Assembly: GCF_004827385.1 (NCBI RefSeq) | Contig: NZ_SRXN01000010.1 | Coordinates: forward strand, 124,001 to 188,000 | Direction: 5' to 3' | DNA from: Ensifer sp. MPMI2T | Lineage (GTDB): Bacteria > Pseudomonadota > Alphaproteobacteria > Rhizobiales > Rhizobiaceae | Length of the DNA stretch: 64,000 nucleotides | Part shown: one piece after another, positions 1 through 8,450 of the stretch | How positions within the stretch are numbered: position 1 is the first letter of the stretch | How the letters are laid out: each line of letters begins with the position of its first letter | Made by a program: the position numbers and the translations under genes | Notes under the pieces: generated by a model | What the model was told of the DNA's origin: nothing | Databases searched by the model: none | Seen by the model: the letters and a program-made list of their open reading frames with translations, nothing else

Positions 1-309
1 TGCGGGAGGCGATCCGGTCGAACTGGCGTCAAAGGGGCATGGCGGTCGCGAGCGCGACCGGAAACGAATCCGACGCCATGGAGGGAGCTTTCGACAGTCT
101 CTGCGCCGACCGGCTCACCAGGCAACAGCGCACGATCGTCCGGCTGATCCTGCGCGGCCACAGCAATCTTTCGATCGAAGACGATGAACATCGCCGAAGG
201 CACGGTTCGGATCCACCGCAAGAACATCTATGGCCGCCTCGGCATTTACGGCCAAGGCGCATTGTTCCGGATTTTCATCGATCATTTGAAGCGCCGTCAG
301 CTTTATTGA
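1..309 (+). pseudogene. LuxR-type regulator, C-terminal HTH remnant, frameshifted and cut by the window edge
   Basis: The frame open from the left edge encodes the first half of a LuxR/GerE DNA-binding domain (LTRQQRTIVRLILRGHSNLSI). The second half, with the typical EGTVRIHRKNIYGRL recognition-helix region, continues in another frame from about position 178 and ends at TGA 307-309. The junction at 174-180 reads ATC-G-AAG. Adding two bases there would restore the expected SIAKTMNIAEGTV, so a 2-bp deletion is the simplest explanation. Upstream sequence is outside the window, so any N-terminal sensor domain is unknown. It lies 10 bp from the 3' end of the convergent ptsN. A sequencing error cannot be excluded. 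Confidence 0.7.
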
Positions 310-319
310 CGGCGGCCGT

Positions 320-784
320 TCATGCCGCGTGCGAGGTCGTGTCGTCGTTGAGCAGCGTGTAGATCGCGCTGGCGGAATCGCTCGCCCTGATCTTTGCGAC
401 CATGTCGTGATCGCGAAGCACACGGGCGATGCGCGACAGCGCCTTCAGATGATCGGCACCGGCACCTTCGGGCGCCAGCAGCAGGAATACGAGATCGACC
501 GGCTGGTCGTCCAGCGCCTCGAAGTCGACGGGCGTGTCGAGTCGCGCGAAGATGCCGACAATCGAGGGAAGGTTGTTGAGCTTTCCGTGCGGAATGGCGA
601 TGCCGTTGCCGACGCCGGTGGAACCCAGCCGCTCCCGCTGGAGAATAACGTCGAAGATGTCACGCTCCGGAAGTCCGGTAAGTTTGGATGCTTTTGCCGC
701 CAATTCCTGAAGGAGCTGTTTTTTCGAGTTGGCCCTCATGGCCGGGATAATTGCATTTTGATGCAGCAAACCTGCCAATGCCAT
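320..784 (-). CDS. ptsN: PTS IIA-like nitrogen regulatory protein PtsN (EIIA-Ntr)
   Basis: The 154-residue protein is a single EIIA-fructose/mannitol-type domain. The phosphorylatable histidine is H66 in GIAIPHGKLNN, and the N-terminal stretch ALAGLLHQNAI with ANSKKQLLQELAAKAS is typical of rhizobial PtsN. In this family EIIA-Ntr takes phosphate from the EI-Ntr/NPr relay and acts as a regulator (potassium transport, stress signalling), not as a sugar transporter. It is the last gene of the leftward lptC-lptA-lptB-rpoN-hpf-ptsN block, and linkage of ptsN to rpoN is widely conserved in proteobacteria. The 174-bp gap to hpf leaves room for its own promoter. Confidence 0.95.
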   Translation of the reverse strand: MALAGLLHQNAIIPAMRANSKKQLLQELAAKASKLTGLPERDIFDVILQRERLGSTGVGNGIAIPHGKLNNLPSIVGIFARLDTPVDFEALDDQPVDLVFLLLAPEGAGADHLKALSRIARVLRDHDMVAKIRASDSASAIYTLLNDDTTSHAA

Positions 785-958
785 TCTTTTGTCCTCGTTC
801 GCCGGTTAGAGCCTGACAACATCATCACAAATGTGTCTTGATGGCTCCAACCATCTTTATATTGGCGGTTACCATGCACAGAAAAGTCGGGCTTTTCCGG
901 CTGTCCGCGTATCTGAGCGGCGGGGAATGCCGGCTTCCCCGACAATCCCCTGTCCCAC

Positions 959-1531
959 TCATGCCTTGATATTGGCGGCGTCAATCCAGCCAATATTTCC
1001 ATCGTTACGCCGATAGACGATGTTCAGGTCTTCCTTGCCCGGGCTGCGGAACATCAGCACCGGTTCGTCCGTCATGTCGAGTGCCATGACGGCGCTCGCG
1101 ACGGACATCGTCCTCAACTGTTTCGTGCTTTCGGCAACGATGGTTGGTGCATAATCCTCCGGGACCTCTTCGTCCTCGTAGGGCACCGAGTCCATCACCC
1201 TGTAGGTCACTTCGGGGGCGTTCTGCCCGTTGCCGTTGTGGTGATCCTTGAGCTTACGCTTGTAGCGCCGGAGCCGCTTCTCGATCCGGTCCGAGGCCGC
1301 ATCAAAAGCCGCCTGCGGCTCATTCGCCTGGCCATTCGCCTGCAATACCACGCCCGTGTCGAGATGAAGTTTGCAGTCGGCGCTGAAACGCGATCCAGAC
1401 TTTTCCACAGTGACCTGGCTTGAATATCCTCCATCGAAATATTTGGTAACCGCTTGGTCGATCTGCTCCCCGATGCGGGCGCGGAACGAATCTCCGATTT
1501 CCATATGTTTGCCGGATACACGCACACTCAT
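959..1531 (-). CDS. hpf: Ribosome hibernation promoting factor, long form (HPF/RaiA)
   Basis: The protein is 190 residues. The N-terminal S30AE domain (about residues 1-105, starting MSVRVSGKHMEIGDSF) is followed by an acidic linker and a C-terminal dimerisation domain (about 130-190, with EPVLMFRSPGKEDLNIVYRR). That is the long-HPF architecture, which in the family pairs 70S ribosomes into 100S dimers in stationary phase. I chose ATG 1531 because GAGAGGAAACTCC lies directly before it and the S30AE fold starts there. An upstream in-frame ATG at 1618 would add 29 residues unlike the family. It sits between rpoN and ptsN, its usual place. Confidence 0.93.
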   Translation of the reverse strand: MSVRVSGKHMEIGDSFRARIGEQIDQAVTKYFDGGYSSQVTVEKSGSRFSADCKLHLDTGVVLQANGQANEPQAAFDAASDRIEKRLRRYKRKLKDHHNGNGQNAPEVTYRVMDSVPYEDEEVPEDYAPTIVAESTKQLRTMSVASAVMALDMTDEPVLMFRSPGKEDLNIVYRRNDGNIGWIDAANIKA

Positions 1532-1723
1532 GGAGTTTCCTCTCTCGTTCGTGATTTGCGCGTCCAGTCTATTCCAAGCGCCTTCGTCATCCAAGCTTTT
1601 CACGCAAGGGCGGCGCATCTGCGCCGCGGTTCGGCCGCTCGGGAACCGCCGAAGTGGAGTGGGTCCTCGGCAATTGCGGCGCGCTCATATCGCCTGTGTC
1701 GCAGGGAGTCAATTGCGGGTCGC

Positions 1724-1742
1724 AAAAAATCCGCATTCGCGG
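1724..1742 (-). terminator. Possible weak terminator after rpoN
   Basis: Read leftward, just past the rpoN stop, a short CCGC-GAAT-GCGG hairpin is followed by six T residues. The stem is only 4 bp, so it may only reduce readthrough into hpf. Confidence 0.35.
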
Positions 1743-1756
1743 TCAAAAGGCGCGCT

Positions 1757-3313
1757 CTAGAAGCCAGCCGCTTTGGCAAGCGCTCGCTTTTCACGACGCC
1801 GCTGGACCGAGGAGGGGATATTCATCGCCTCGCGATATTTGGCGACGGTGCGCCGGGCTAGGTCGATGCCGGCCTGCTTCAGCAGATCGACGATGTCGTC
1901 GTCGGAAAGCACCGCGTCTGCGCTCTCCTGCTGGATCATGGTGCGGATGCGGTGACGGACGGATTCCGCCGAGTGGGCGTCGCCGTTTTCGGCCGAGCCG
2001 ATCGAGACGGTGAAGAAGTATTTCAGTTCGAAAAGCCCGCGCGGCGTCAGCATGTACTTGTTCGAGGTGACGCGGCTGACTGTCGACTCATGCATCTTGA
2101 TCGCGTCGGCCACCATCCTGAGATTAAGCGGGCGAAGATGATCGACGCCGTTGACGAGAAAGGCATCCTGCTGGCGGACGATCTCGCTCGCCACCTTCAT
2201 GATCGTGCGGGCCCGCTGGTCGAGACTGCGCGTCAGCCAGTTGGCATTCTGCAGGCAATCACTGAGAAAGGCCTGGTCGGCGCTGTTCTTCTGGGTCCCG
2301 CGTGAGATCGCGGCAAAATAGTCGTGGTTGACGAGAACCCGGGGCAGGGCGTCGGGATTGAGTTCGACCAGCCAGCTTCCATCAGGCCCGGCACGCACGA
2401 TGACGTCCGGAACGATCGCCTCGGTGACGCTCGTCTCGAAGCTAGTGCCCGGCTTCGGATCGAGCTTGCGGATTTCGGCAAGCATATCGACGAGATCTTC
2501 CTCGTCGACACCGCAGATCTTTTTGAGGCTTGCGAAGTCGCGGCGTGCCAGGAGTTCGAGATTGTCGATCAAGGCCTCCATCGCCGGATCGAAACGATCG
2601 CGTGCGCGCAACTGGATAGCAAGGCATTCGCTGAGCGTGCGTGCGAAGACGCCGGGGGGATCGAATTGCTGCAGGCTGAGGAGCACGCGCACCACATCTT
2701 CGCTGGTCGTGCCGAGCCTGGCCGCCGTGTCGGCGAGGTCCGCGTGAAGGTAACCTGCCTCGTCGAGCTGGTCGATCAGGTGCTGCGCGATAAGCCGGTC
2801 GCTGGGGACGGCCAGTGCGAGGGGCAGCTGTTCCAGGAGAAAGTCCCTCAAGGTTTTTCGGCCGGCGACGAAATCGTCGAGGTCATAGTCCTCGCTGCCG
2901 TCACCTTCGCCGCCGGGCATCGACTTCCATTGACCGAGGAGTTCCGGCGCATCGGCGCGTTGCGGTGGCGTGTCGTCCGGAAAGACGTTGGCGAAATCGG
3001 CGTCGAGCTGTTCGCTGAGCCTCTCGCCCGGGCTCGACGTCGCGCTATCGTAAAGATCGCCTTGGCCGACAACCTCATCCGGCCCCGCCTCGACGGATGT
3101 GAGTGCGGGATCCTCGTGTGCGGAGCGATCCTGGGCCGTGATCGTCTCGTCGCCGGCTTGAAACTCGAGCAGCGGGTTCTTCTCGACTTCCTGGGCGATG
3201 AACTGATTGAGTTCCAGGTGGGTCATCTGAAGCAGCTGAATCGACTGCATCAGTTGCGGCGTCATCACCAGCGACTGAGACTGGCGCAGATATAGGCTGG
3301 CGGACAAAGCCAT
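1757..3313 (-). CDS. rpoN: RNA polymerase sigma-54 factor RpoN
   Basis: The protein is 518 residues. Region I (about 1-50) is glutamine and leucine rich (LRQSQSLVMTPQLMQSIQLLQ) and contacts activators. An acidic region II follows, then the core-binding domain, a helix-turn-helix (VADAIKMHESTVSRVTS) and the RpoN box ARRTVAKYRE at about residues 486-495, which reads the -24 element. In rhizobia RpoN directs transcription of nitrogen assimilation, C4-dicarboxylate transport and, with NifA, nitrogen fixation genes. It lies downstream of lptB with a 152-bp gap holding a plausible sigma-70-type promoter, so it is probably transcribed both from lpt and on its own. Confidence 0.98.
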   Translation of the reverse strand: MALSASLYLRQSQSLVMTPQLMQSIQLLQMTHLELNQFIAQEVEKNPLLEFQAGDETITAQDRSAHEDPALTSVEAGPDEVVGQGDLYDSATSSPGERLSEQLDADFANVFPDDTPPQRADAPELLGQWKSMPGGEGDGSEDYDLDDFVAGRKTLRDFLLEQLPLALAVPSDRLIAQHLIDQLDEAGYLHADLADTAARLGTTSEDVVRVLLSLQQFDPPGVFARTLSECLAIQLRARDRFDPAMEALIDNLELLARRDFASLKKICGVDEEDLVDMLAEIRKLDPKPGTSFETSVTEAIVPDVIVRAGPDGSWLVELNPDALPRVLVNHDYFAAISRGTQKNSADQAFLSDCLQNANWLTRSLDQRARTIMKVASEIVRQQDAFLVNGVDHLRPLNLRMVADAIKMHESTVSRVTSNKYMLTPRGLFELKYFFTVSIGSAENGDAHSAESVRHRIRTMIQQESADAVLSDDDIVDLLKQAGIDLARRTVAKYREAMNIPSSVQRRREKRALAKAAGF

Positions 3314-3394
3314 GCTGACGCGTAACCCCCGTCACGATCTCCGAAGGCCGTGTCGCCAGGTGTTCTCGACAGGCCTTTTTATTAGTTGGCCCAA

Positions 3395-3423
3395 AAATTG
3401 CTTATTAAGGAGTTTTGGTCAAG
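3395..3423 (-). promoter_or_regulatory. Candidate housekeeping promoter for rpoN
   Basis: Read leftward there is CTTGAC (3418-3423), a 17-bp spacer and CAATTT (3395-3400). The -35 equals the preferred rhizobial CTTGAC and the spacing is ideal. The -10 matches CTATAT only partly. It lies about 80 bp before the rpoN ATG. Confidence 0.5.
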
Positions 3424-3430
3424 CGCGGTT

Positions 3431-3457
3431 GCGGGCGGAAGCAGCGGATTCGCCCGC
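3431..3457 (-). terminator. GC-rich hairpin just after lptB
   Basis: GCGGGC/GCCCGC arms with an inner GAA/TTC pairing start about 10 bp past the lptB stop. No T-run follows on the leftward strand, so this may be an mRNA-stabilising hairpin or a Rho-assisted stop rather than a full terminator. Confidence 0.35.
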
Positions 3458-3465
3458 AATGTCGC

Positions 3466-4278
3466 CTACAGGCTGAAATTATCGCCGAGATAGAGCCGGC
3501 GGACATCCGGATTGGTAACGATGTCGTTGGCGCGGCCGTGTGTCAGAACTTCGCCGGCATGGATGATATAGGCCCGGTCGATGAGACCGAGAGTCTCGCG
3601 GACATTGTGGTCGGTGATAAGGACACCAATGCCGCGCGAGGTCAGATGTCGCACGAGCGCCTGGATGTCGGCGACCGAGATCGGGTCGACGCCCGCGAAG
3701 GGCTCGTCGAGCAGCATGAAGGTCGGATCGGTGGCAAGCGCCCGCGCGATTTCCAGGCGCCGGCGCTCGCCGCCGGAAAGTGCGATGGCGGGCGATTTGC
3801 GCAGGTGCGTGATCGAAAATTCGCCAAGCAGGTCGTCGAGCTTGCTTTCGCGCCGGTCGACGTTCTCGTCGTGGATCTCCAGCACTGCGCGGATGTTTTC
3901 CTCGACCGTCAGACCGCGGAAGATCGACGCTTCCTGCGGCAAATAGCCGACGCCGAGGCGGGCCCGGCGGTACATCGGCATCGTCGTGACTTCGTTGCCG
4001 TTGATCTCGATCGAGCCCTCGTCCACCGGCACCAGGCCGGTAATCATGTAGAAGCAGGTCGTCTTGCCGGCGCCATTCGGACCGAGCAGGCCGACAGCCT
4101 CGCCGCGGCGCACGACGAGCGAGACCCCGTTGACGACGCAGCGCGAACGATAGGATTTCGTCAAGCCGCGGGCGATCAGGGTACCGTCGTAGCGCGCCTT
4201 GTCGACCGCATGAACTGCGCCGGGGTTCGCCGACGGCTTCTTGACCCGTTTGCGTTTGTGAAGAAAAGGAATCTGCAC
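3466..4278 (-). CDS. lptB: LPS export ABC transporter ATP-binding protein LptB
   Basis: The 270-residue ABC ATPase has Walker A GPNGAGKT at 66-73, signature LSGGE at 167-171, Walker B FMLLDEP at 187-193 and the H-loop histidine at 224. The family binds LptF/LptG in the inner membrane and powers extraction of LPS towards the LptC-LptA bridge. A basic tail of about 30 residues (HKRKRVKKPSANPG) precedes the ABC fold, as in other rhizobial LptB. It starts 12 bp after the lptA stop and is clearly co-transcribed with lptC and lptA. lptF/lptG are not in this window. Confidence 0.96.
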   Translation of the reverse strand: MQIPFLHKRKRVKKPSANPGAVHAVDKARYDGTLIARGLTKSYRSRCVVNGVSLVVRRGEAVGLLGPNGAGKTTCFYMITGLVPVDEGSIEINGNEVTTMPMYRRARLGVGYLPQEASIFRGLTVEENIRAVLEIHDENVDRRESKLDDLLGEFSITHLRKSPAIALSGGERRRLEIARALATDPTFMLLDEPFAGVDPISVADIQALVRHLTSRGIGVLITDHNVRETLGLIDRAYIIHAGEVLTHGRANDIVTNPDVRRLYLGDNFSL

Positions 4279-4290
4279 GAGCGATCTACG

Positions 4291-4854
4291 TCAGTTCTGC
4301 TTGCGGGACTGCGGGTCAAGTTGAATCTGGACGCGGCCGCCGCAGGCCTCGAGCTGTGCTTCGCCCGTATCCATCTGTACGTTCAGCTGGCAGCCGACGA
4401 AGACGTTCTTGCCTTCCGACAGGACCACCTTCTCGCCCTTGAGCACGATCGTCTGCTCGGTCATGTTGACAAGGCCGCTGTCGCCCGTCGCCTGCTGCGC
4501 TCCGGAACTGAGGAACACCTTGTTACTGACCTCGATCCGGTCGATATCGGCATTGCCGCTCGTGACCGTGGCGCCGCCTTCCGTCTTGTAGAAGACAGTC
4601 ATGCTGCCGGCCTGCAGCGTGGTCGTGCCCTGGACGACCTTCACGTTGCCGGTAAAGATCGCCTTGCTCTCGGGATCCTTGATCTCGAGCTTGTCGCTCT
4701 CGATCTGGATCGGCTTGTCGTTCGAAAGCTGAAGGCCCCTCATCCGGCTGGAGGTGGCCTGTGCCGAGGCGCTGGTAACAATCATCAACGCACCGAGCCC
4801 GGCTACAGCGAGACTGGCTGAAACTCTAAAAAAAACGGCAGGTTTGACCGACAT
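4291..4854 (-). CDS. lptA: Periplasmic LPS transport protein LptA (OstA-like)
   Basis: The protein is 187 residues. It has a Sec signal peptide (hydrophobic VSASLAVAGLGALMIVTSASA, cleavage probably after about residue 31) followed by one OstA/LptA beta-jellyroll domain with the characteristic GNVKVVQGTTTLQAGSMTVFY segment. LptA monomers form the periplasmic bridge carrying LPS from LptC to LptD. It lies between lptC (14-bp gap) and lptB (12-bp gap). The family is weakly conserved in sequence, but position and fold agree. Confidence 0.93.
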   Translation of the reverse strand: MSVKPAVFFRVSASLAVAGLGALMIVTSASAQATSSRMRGLQLSNDKPIQIESDKLEIKDPESKAIFTGNVKVVQGTTTLQAGSMTVFYKTEGGATVTSGNADIDRIEVSNKVFLSSGAQQATGDSGLVNMTEQTIVLKGEKVVLSEGKNVFVGCQLNVQMDTGEAQLEACGGRVQIQLDPQSRKQN

Positions 4855-4868
4855 GGGTGCACCAGGTC

Positions 4869-5537
4869 CTATTTTGCGTTCTTGCGGATGGTGCTCGGGT
4901 CGACATTGACCTTGACCATGCCCTCAAATGTTACGATACGTCCCTTATCTGTCATTCGCAGCGTCTGCGCAATGATCGATCCGCCGTTCATGCTGATCGC
5001 GATCGGGCGCTTCGTTTCCATCTCGCCGGCATTGATGTCCAGATAGGCCGACTGAAAATCGGCGTTGACGCCATTATTCATGGAAATAGTGAACGGTGCG
5101 TTCATATCGAGCGTGTTGGCGCCGCGATCGTAGATGCCGCTTGCTGCATCCACCGTGGCGATCAACGTGTCGTTCACCGGCATTTCGGCGTGAATGGTTT
5201 CGAGCGTGATGAGGTCCGGGTTGGCTATGTCCTGAAGCGCACGCTGCGCTTTCATGGAATAGCTGATGTCCTGCTTGTTGCGACCCGAGATCGCAGGATT
5301 CTGCATGACGATCTTGCCGTTCTCGATCGTTGCCGTCTCGAGTTGCAGCTCTTCCGGCAGGAAGGCGCGCACGAAGGAGACGGCCACGAAGATCATGGCA
5401 ATGATGCTGGCAACGAGCGGCAATAGGACCTTGAGACGTCTCACCCGCGCAGAATGCCGCGCCGCCGAAGCATAGGCATCGGAAGAACTTGTGCCCGAAT
5501 CTGCGAAGATTCCGGGGAATCGTGCTTCGTTCAGCAT
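4869..5537 (-). CDS. lptC: LPS export protein LptC
   Basis: The protein is 222 residues from ATG 5537. It has a cytoplasmic N-terminus of about 45 residues, one membrane anchor (VLLPLVASIIAMIFVAVSFV) and a periplasmic LptC-type beta-jellyroll. It accepts LPS from LptB2FG and hands it to LptA. An upstream in-frame ATG at 5696 would add 53 residues without family similarity, so I prefer 5537, although no strong ribosome binding site precedes it. It is the first gene of the leftward lptC-lptA-lptB-rpoN-hpf-ptsN run. The 260 bp before it are shared with the divergent sppA-like gene. Confidence 0.88.
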   Translation of the reverse strand: MLNEARFPGIFADSGTSSSDAYASAARHSARVRRLKVLLPLVASIIAMIFVAVSFVRAFLPEELQLETATIENGKIVMQNPAISGRNKQDISYSMKAQRALQDIANPDLITLETIHAEMPVNDTLIATVDAASGIYDRGANTLDMNAPFTISMNNGVNADFQSAYLDINAGEMETKRPIAISMNGGSIIAQTLRMTDKGRIVTFEGMVKVNVDPSTIRKNAK

Positions 5538-5797
5538 GGAGAGGCCTGTCGGTTCCTTTGAGTCTCGGCGGCCCCCGGAGGATCCGCATTTACATACAAT
5601 GGCGTAAGTCACCGCGAATATGGTTATTTTCCTGTCGTCCGACAATGGAGCGACAAAAACTTTGAAAGGCTGCGAAAAAACGGTTGCGACTTTCAACGGC
5701 CATCAACCGTCGCTATCTAATCTGCAGCGGCTCGCGCAGATAGCATGTTCCGTTGGAAACTGACAGAACCGCGAGCCAAGAAAAACGGGAGAAACCC

Positions 5798-6757
5798 ATG
5801 GACGAACTTGCCGTAGCCGATCGTCGCAGCCTGCGTCGCAAGGTGAGCTTCTGGCGTTGGGCGGCTGCCCTAATCCTCGTGGGCGTGGGCGTCGTGCTTT
5901 ATGCCTTCTCGGGCTGGGCCGAGGTCACCGGGCGCGCGCGCCACCACGTTGCGCGCGTTGCCGTCTCGGGCTTGATCCAGGACAACCGCGAACTGGTCGA
6001 GCGGCTGGAACGGATCGCCGACAACGATTCAGTCAAGGCGCTCATTGTGACGATCTCGTCGCCGGGCGGCACTACCTATGGCGGCGAGGTCATCTACAAG
6101 GCGATCCGCAAGGTTGCCGCGAAGAAGCCGGTTGTTTCGGACGTCCGCACGCTTGCCGCCTCGGCCGGTTACATGATCGCGCTTGCGGGTGACCACATCG
6201 TCGCCGGAGAGACGTCGATTACCGGCTCGATCGGCGTGATCTTCCAGTACCCGCAGGTCAAAGCCTTGATGGAGAAGCTCGGCGTGTCGCTCGAGTCGAT
6301 AAAGTCGCGACCGCTCAAGGCCGAACCCTCTCCTTTCCATCCGCCGAGCGAGGAGGCGAGGGCGATGATCCAGGCGATGATCGATGACAGCTTCGGCTGG
6401 TTCGTCGATCTTGTAGCCGAACGGCGCAAGATCCCGCGACCGGACGCGCTCGCCCTCGCCGATGGCCGCATCTTCACCGGACGGCAGGCGCTGAAGGACA
6501 GGCTCGTCGATACGCTTGGCGGCGACGACGAGATCAGGGCATTTCTCGCCAGCCGCAACGTCCCGAAGGACCTTCCGGTGGTGGACTGGGAATCGCCGGG
6601 CGGAACATTGCCTTTCGGCCTCGGCGGGGTCGTCTCCGAATGGATCAAGGCTTTGGGATATGACGCTTTTCCGGCAATGAAGGGGCTCGAAAAAATCGGG
6701 GGCGAGAAGTTGTTTCTTGACGGTCTTGTTTCGGTTTGGCAGGTTGATGGGCAATAG
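5798..6757 (+). CDS. sppA: Signal peptide peptidase SppA-like serine protease (S49)
   Basis: The protein is 319 residues. An N-terminal membrane anchor (about 18-40, WAAALILVGVGVVLYAF) is followed by one S49 protease domain. SPGGTTYGGE is the conserved glycine-rich segment, the nucleophile serine is in AASAGYMIA and the general-base lysine is in the IKSRPLKAEPSPF stretch. This is the short single-domain form rather than the two-domain E. coli type. It degrades signal peptides and membrane peptides at the periplasmic face. ATG 5798 follows CGGGAGAAACCC and places the anchor at the N-terminus. It is divergent from lptC and upstream of ihfB. Confidence 0.9.
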   Translation: MDELAVADRRSLRRKVSFWRWAAALILVGVGVVLYAFSGWAEVTGRARHHVARVAVSGLIQDNRELVERLERIADNDSVKALIVTISSPGGTTYGGEVIYKAIRKVAAKKPVVSDVRTLAASAGYMIALAGDHIVAGETSITGSIGVIFQYPQVKALMEKLGVSLESIKSRPLKAEPSPFHPPSEEARAMIQAMIDDSFGWFVDLVAERRKIPRPDALALADGRIFTGRQALKDRLVDTLGGDDEIRAFLASRNVPKDLPVVDWESPGGTLPFGLGGVVSEWIKALGYDAFPAMKGLEKIGGEKLFLDGLVSVWQVDGQ

Positions 6758-6872
6758 GAGACGGCGCCATAAGTTGTCCTGAGCCGGAGGCTCGTTTGGC
6801 TCAGAACGCGCGTTGTGACGCCTGTCGAAGCCACGAAACTGACAGAAAAAGCAAAAAACCAAGGGGGCGACA

Positions 6873-7175
6873 GTGATCAAGTCAGAACTGGTGCAGATTG
6901 TGGCCGCACGCAATCCGCATCTCTACCACCGCGACGTCGAAAATATCGTCAATGCGGTTCTCGATGAGATCACGGATGCACTGGCGGCGGGAAACCGGGT
7001 CGAGTTACGCGGCTTCGGCGCCTTCTCGGTAAAAAACAGGCCGTCGCGCTCGGGTCGCAATCCGCGCACGGGCGACTCCGTCTTCGTTGAGGAGAAATGG
7101 GTGCCTTTCTTCAAGACCGGCAAGGAACTGCGCGAGCGGCTGAATCCCGGTATGAACGGCAACGACGACGACTAG
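6873..7175 (+). CDS. ihfB: Integration host factor beta subunit
   Basis: The 100-residue DNABII protein matches IHF-beta over its whole length: [10 protein letters not shown] at the start and the DNA-bending arm with [24 protein letters not shown] bends DNA and supports sigma-54 promoters, recombination and replication. The start codon appears to be GTG, preceded by AGGGGGCGACA. It lies 115 bp after the sppA-like gene, an order often kept in rhizobia. Its stop codon directly abuts a palindromic repeat. Confidence 0.95.
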   Translation: MIKSELVQIVAARNPHLYHRDVENIVNAVLDEITDALAAGNRVELRGFGAFSVKNRPSRSGRNPRTGDSVFVEEKWVPFFKTGKELRERLNPGMNGNDDD

Positions 7176-7278
7176 AGCATCCCGCTTTCAAGTAGAATCA
7201 CTGAAAGCGGATAAGATGCTCTAGAATCAAAGTGCTAGAGCGTCCTTTGTGCGTTCAAATGAACGCACGGCGCTCTAG
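7173..7278. repeat. RIME-type intergenic element, two palindromes
   Basis: Two adjacent imperfect palindromes are present: AGAGCATCCCGCTTTC pairing with GAAAGCGGATAAGATGCTCT (7175-7222), and AGAGCGTCC...GTGCGTTC pairing with GAACGCACGGCGCTCT (7237-7276). The second half, with AAAGTGCTAGAGCGTCC, is clearly related to the other RIME copies in the window, while the first half has diverged. It may terminate ihfB transcription. Confidence 0.65.
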
Positions 7279-7416
7279 ACCACGATAATTCGGATCGATG
7301 GAGCGAGTGTGGTCTTTCCGGCGCACGCGAAAGGCTCCATATCTTTGAACCTGGCGTTGGGCCTTGCGAAAATCGTCGCGATTTTTTCGGGCCGACGCGA
7401 CAGCCGGAGCGGATGC

Positions 7417-7761
7417 ATGCTCAAGAAACTGATCAATATCGTTGTACTGGTGCCCTTGGGGATTATCCTGATCGTATTGAGCGTTGCCAATCGTCAGGCG
7501 GTAACCTTCGCGTTCAATCCGTTCAATCCGGCAGACAGCGTACTTTCTGTTTCGGCCCCCTTTTTCGTGTTCCTGTTCCTCGCCGTCATCGTCGGGCTGA
7601 TCCTTGGGGCCGGGGCGACCTGGCTCAGCCAGGGAAAATACCGTCGCCGCGCCCGCAACGAGGCCAACGAGGCGTTGAAGTGGCACCGTGAGGCGGAAAA
7701 GCAGCGCAGCCAGGCGGAGAAACTGGCATCGCAAACAACGCTGCCAGCGCCGCAGAATTGA
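7417..7761 (+). CDS. LapA-domain (DUF1049) inner membrane protein
   Basis: The 114-residue protein has two hydrophobic segments (about 5-22, INIVVLVPLGIILIVLSVAN; about 44-66, FFVFLFLAVIVGLILGAGAT). A charged cytoplasmic tail likely to form a coiled coil follows (RRRARNEANEALKWHREAEKQRSQAEKL). This is the layout of LapA/YciS proteins, which in E. coli assist LPS assembly with LapB (YciM). I chose ATG 7417 because the first membrane segment begins right after it; an upstream extension to 7309 runs into the repeat. No lapB is next to it here. Confidence 0.8.
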   Translation: MLKKLINIVVLVPLGIILIVLSVANRQAVTFAFNPFNPADSVLSVSAPFFVFLFLAVIVGLILGAGATWLSQGKYRRRARNEANEALKWHREAEKQRSQAEKLASQTTLPAPQN

Positions 7762-7797
7762 GCCATCGCGCGTTTTCGGCGTGTGATCGGCGGCTGC

Positions 7798-8256
7798 TCA
7801 GCTCGCCGCTTCCGCCGCTCCGCTGACTGCAAGGTTGAAATCCGCGAAGAATTGTTGCGCGAGCTTTTTCGCTGTCGAATCGATCAGGCGCGAGCCGAGC
7901 TGGGCGATTTTGCCGCCGACCTCGGCCTTGACGTCATAGCGCAGCACCGTGTCATCGCCCTCCTCCGCAATCGTGACATCTGCGCCGCCCTTGGCAAAAC
8001 CTGCAATGCCGCCCTTGCCTTCGCCCGATATCGTGTAGCTCTGAGGCGGATTGAGGTTGGAAAGGACGACACTGCCGTTGAAGGTCGCCGAAACTGGTCC
8101 GATCTTCACCTTGACCACGGCCGTCAGCTCCGTCGGCGATTTCATCTCGAGCGACTGGCAGCCCGGAATGCATCGCTTCAGGATCTCCGGATCGTTCAAG
8201 CATTGCCAAACTGCGTCGCGCCGCGCCGCGATGCGTTCTTCGCCGGTCATCTCCAT
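7798..8256 (-). CDS. CoxG-family SRPBCC protein
   Basis: The 152-residue protein is one SRPBCC/START-like domain of the carbon monoxide dehydrogenase subunit G family. Diagnostic stretches are MEMTGEERIAARRDAVWQCL, EILKRCIPGCQSLE and a C-terminal DSTAKKLAQQFFADF. Known CoxG proteins help anchor CO dehydrogenase to the membrane, but many family members sit away from cox operons and their role is unknown. No coxS, coxM or coxL gene is in this window. It ends 36 bp from the convergent LapA-like gene and is divergent from the methyltransferase gene at 8451. Confidence 0.85.
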   Translation of the reverse strand: MEMTGEERIAARRDAVWQCLNDPEILKRCIPGCQSLEMKSPTELTAVVKVKIGPVSATFNGSVVLSNLNPPQSYTISGEGKGGIAGFAKGGADVTIAEEGDDTVLRYDVKAEVGGKIAQLGSRLIDSTAKKLAQQFFADFNLAVSGAAEAAS

Positions 8257-8450
8257 GCCTGTTCCTCCCGTTCTGCTCCCGGCTTCGATCTTGGCAAATC
8301 GGAAACGGCTTTGCCAAGAGCATCGGCAGTGCTATTTGCACGGTTTAAGCGTATCGCCCGCCCGACGGAGGGTGTGGAGGGCCGGCTGGATGCGGTTTCG
8401 GCTCACGAGCGGATACGCCGAGTGGTTTGATTGAGTCCAAGGATCAGCGC

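Noticed and set aside
3415-4821. 468-codon open frame opposite lptB and lptA
   Set aside because: It is an antisense shadow caused by high GC in the third codon position; the opposite strand carries two clear family members.
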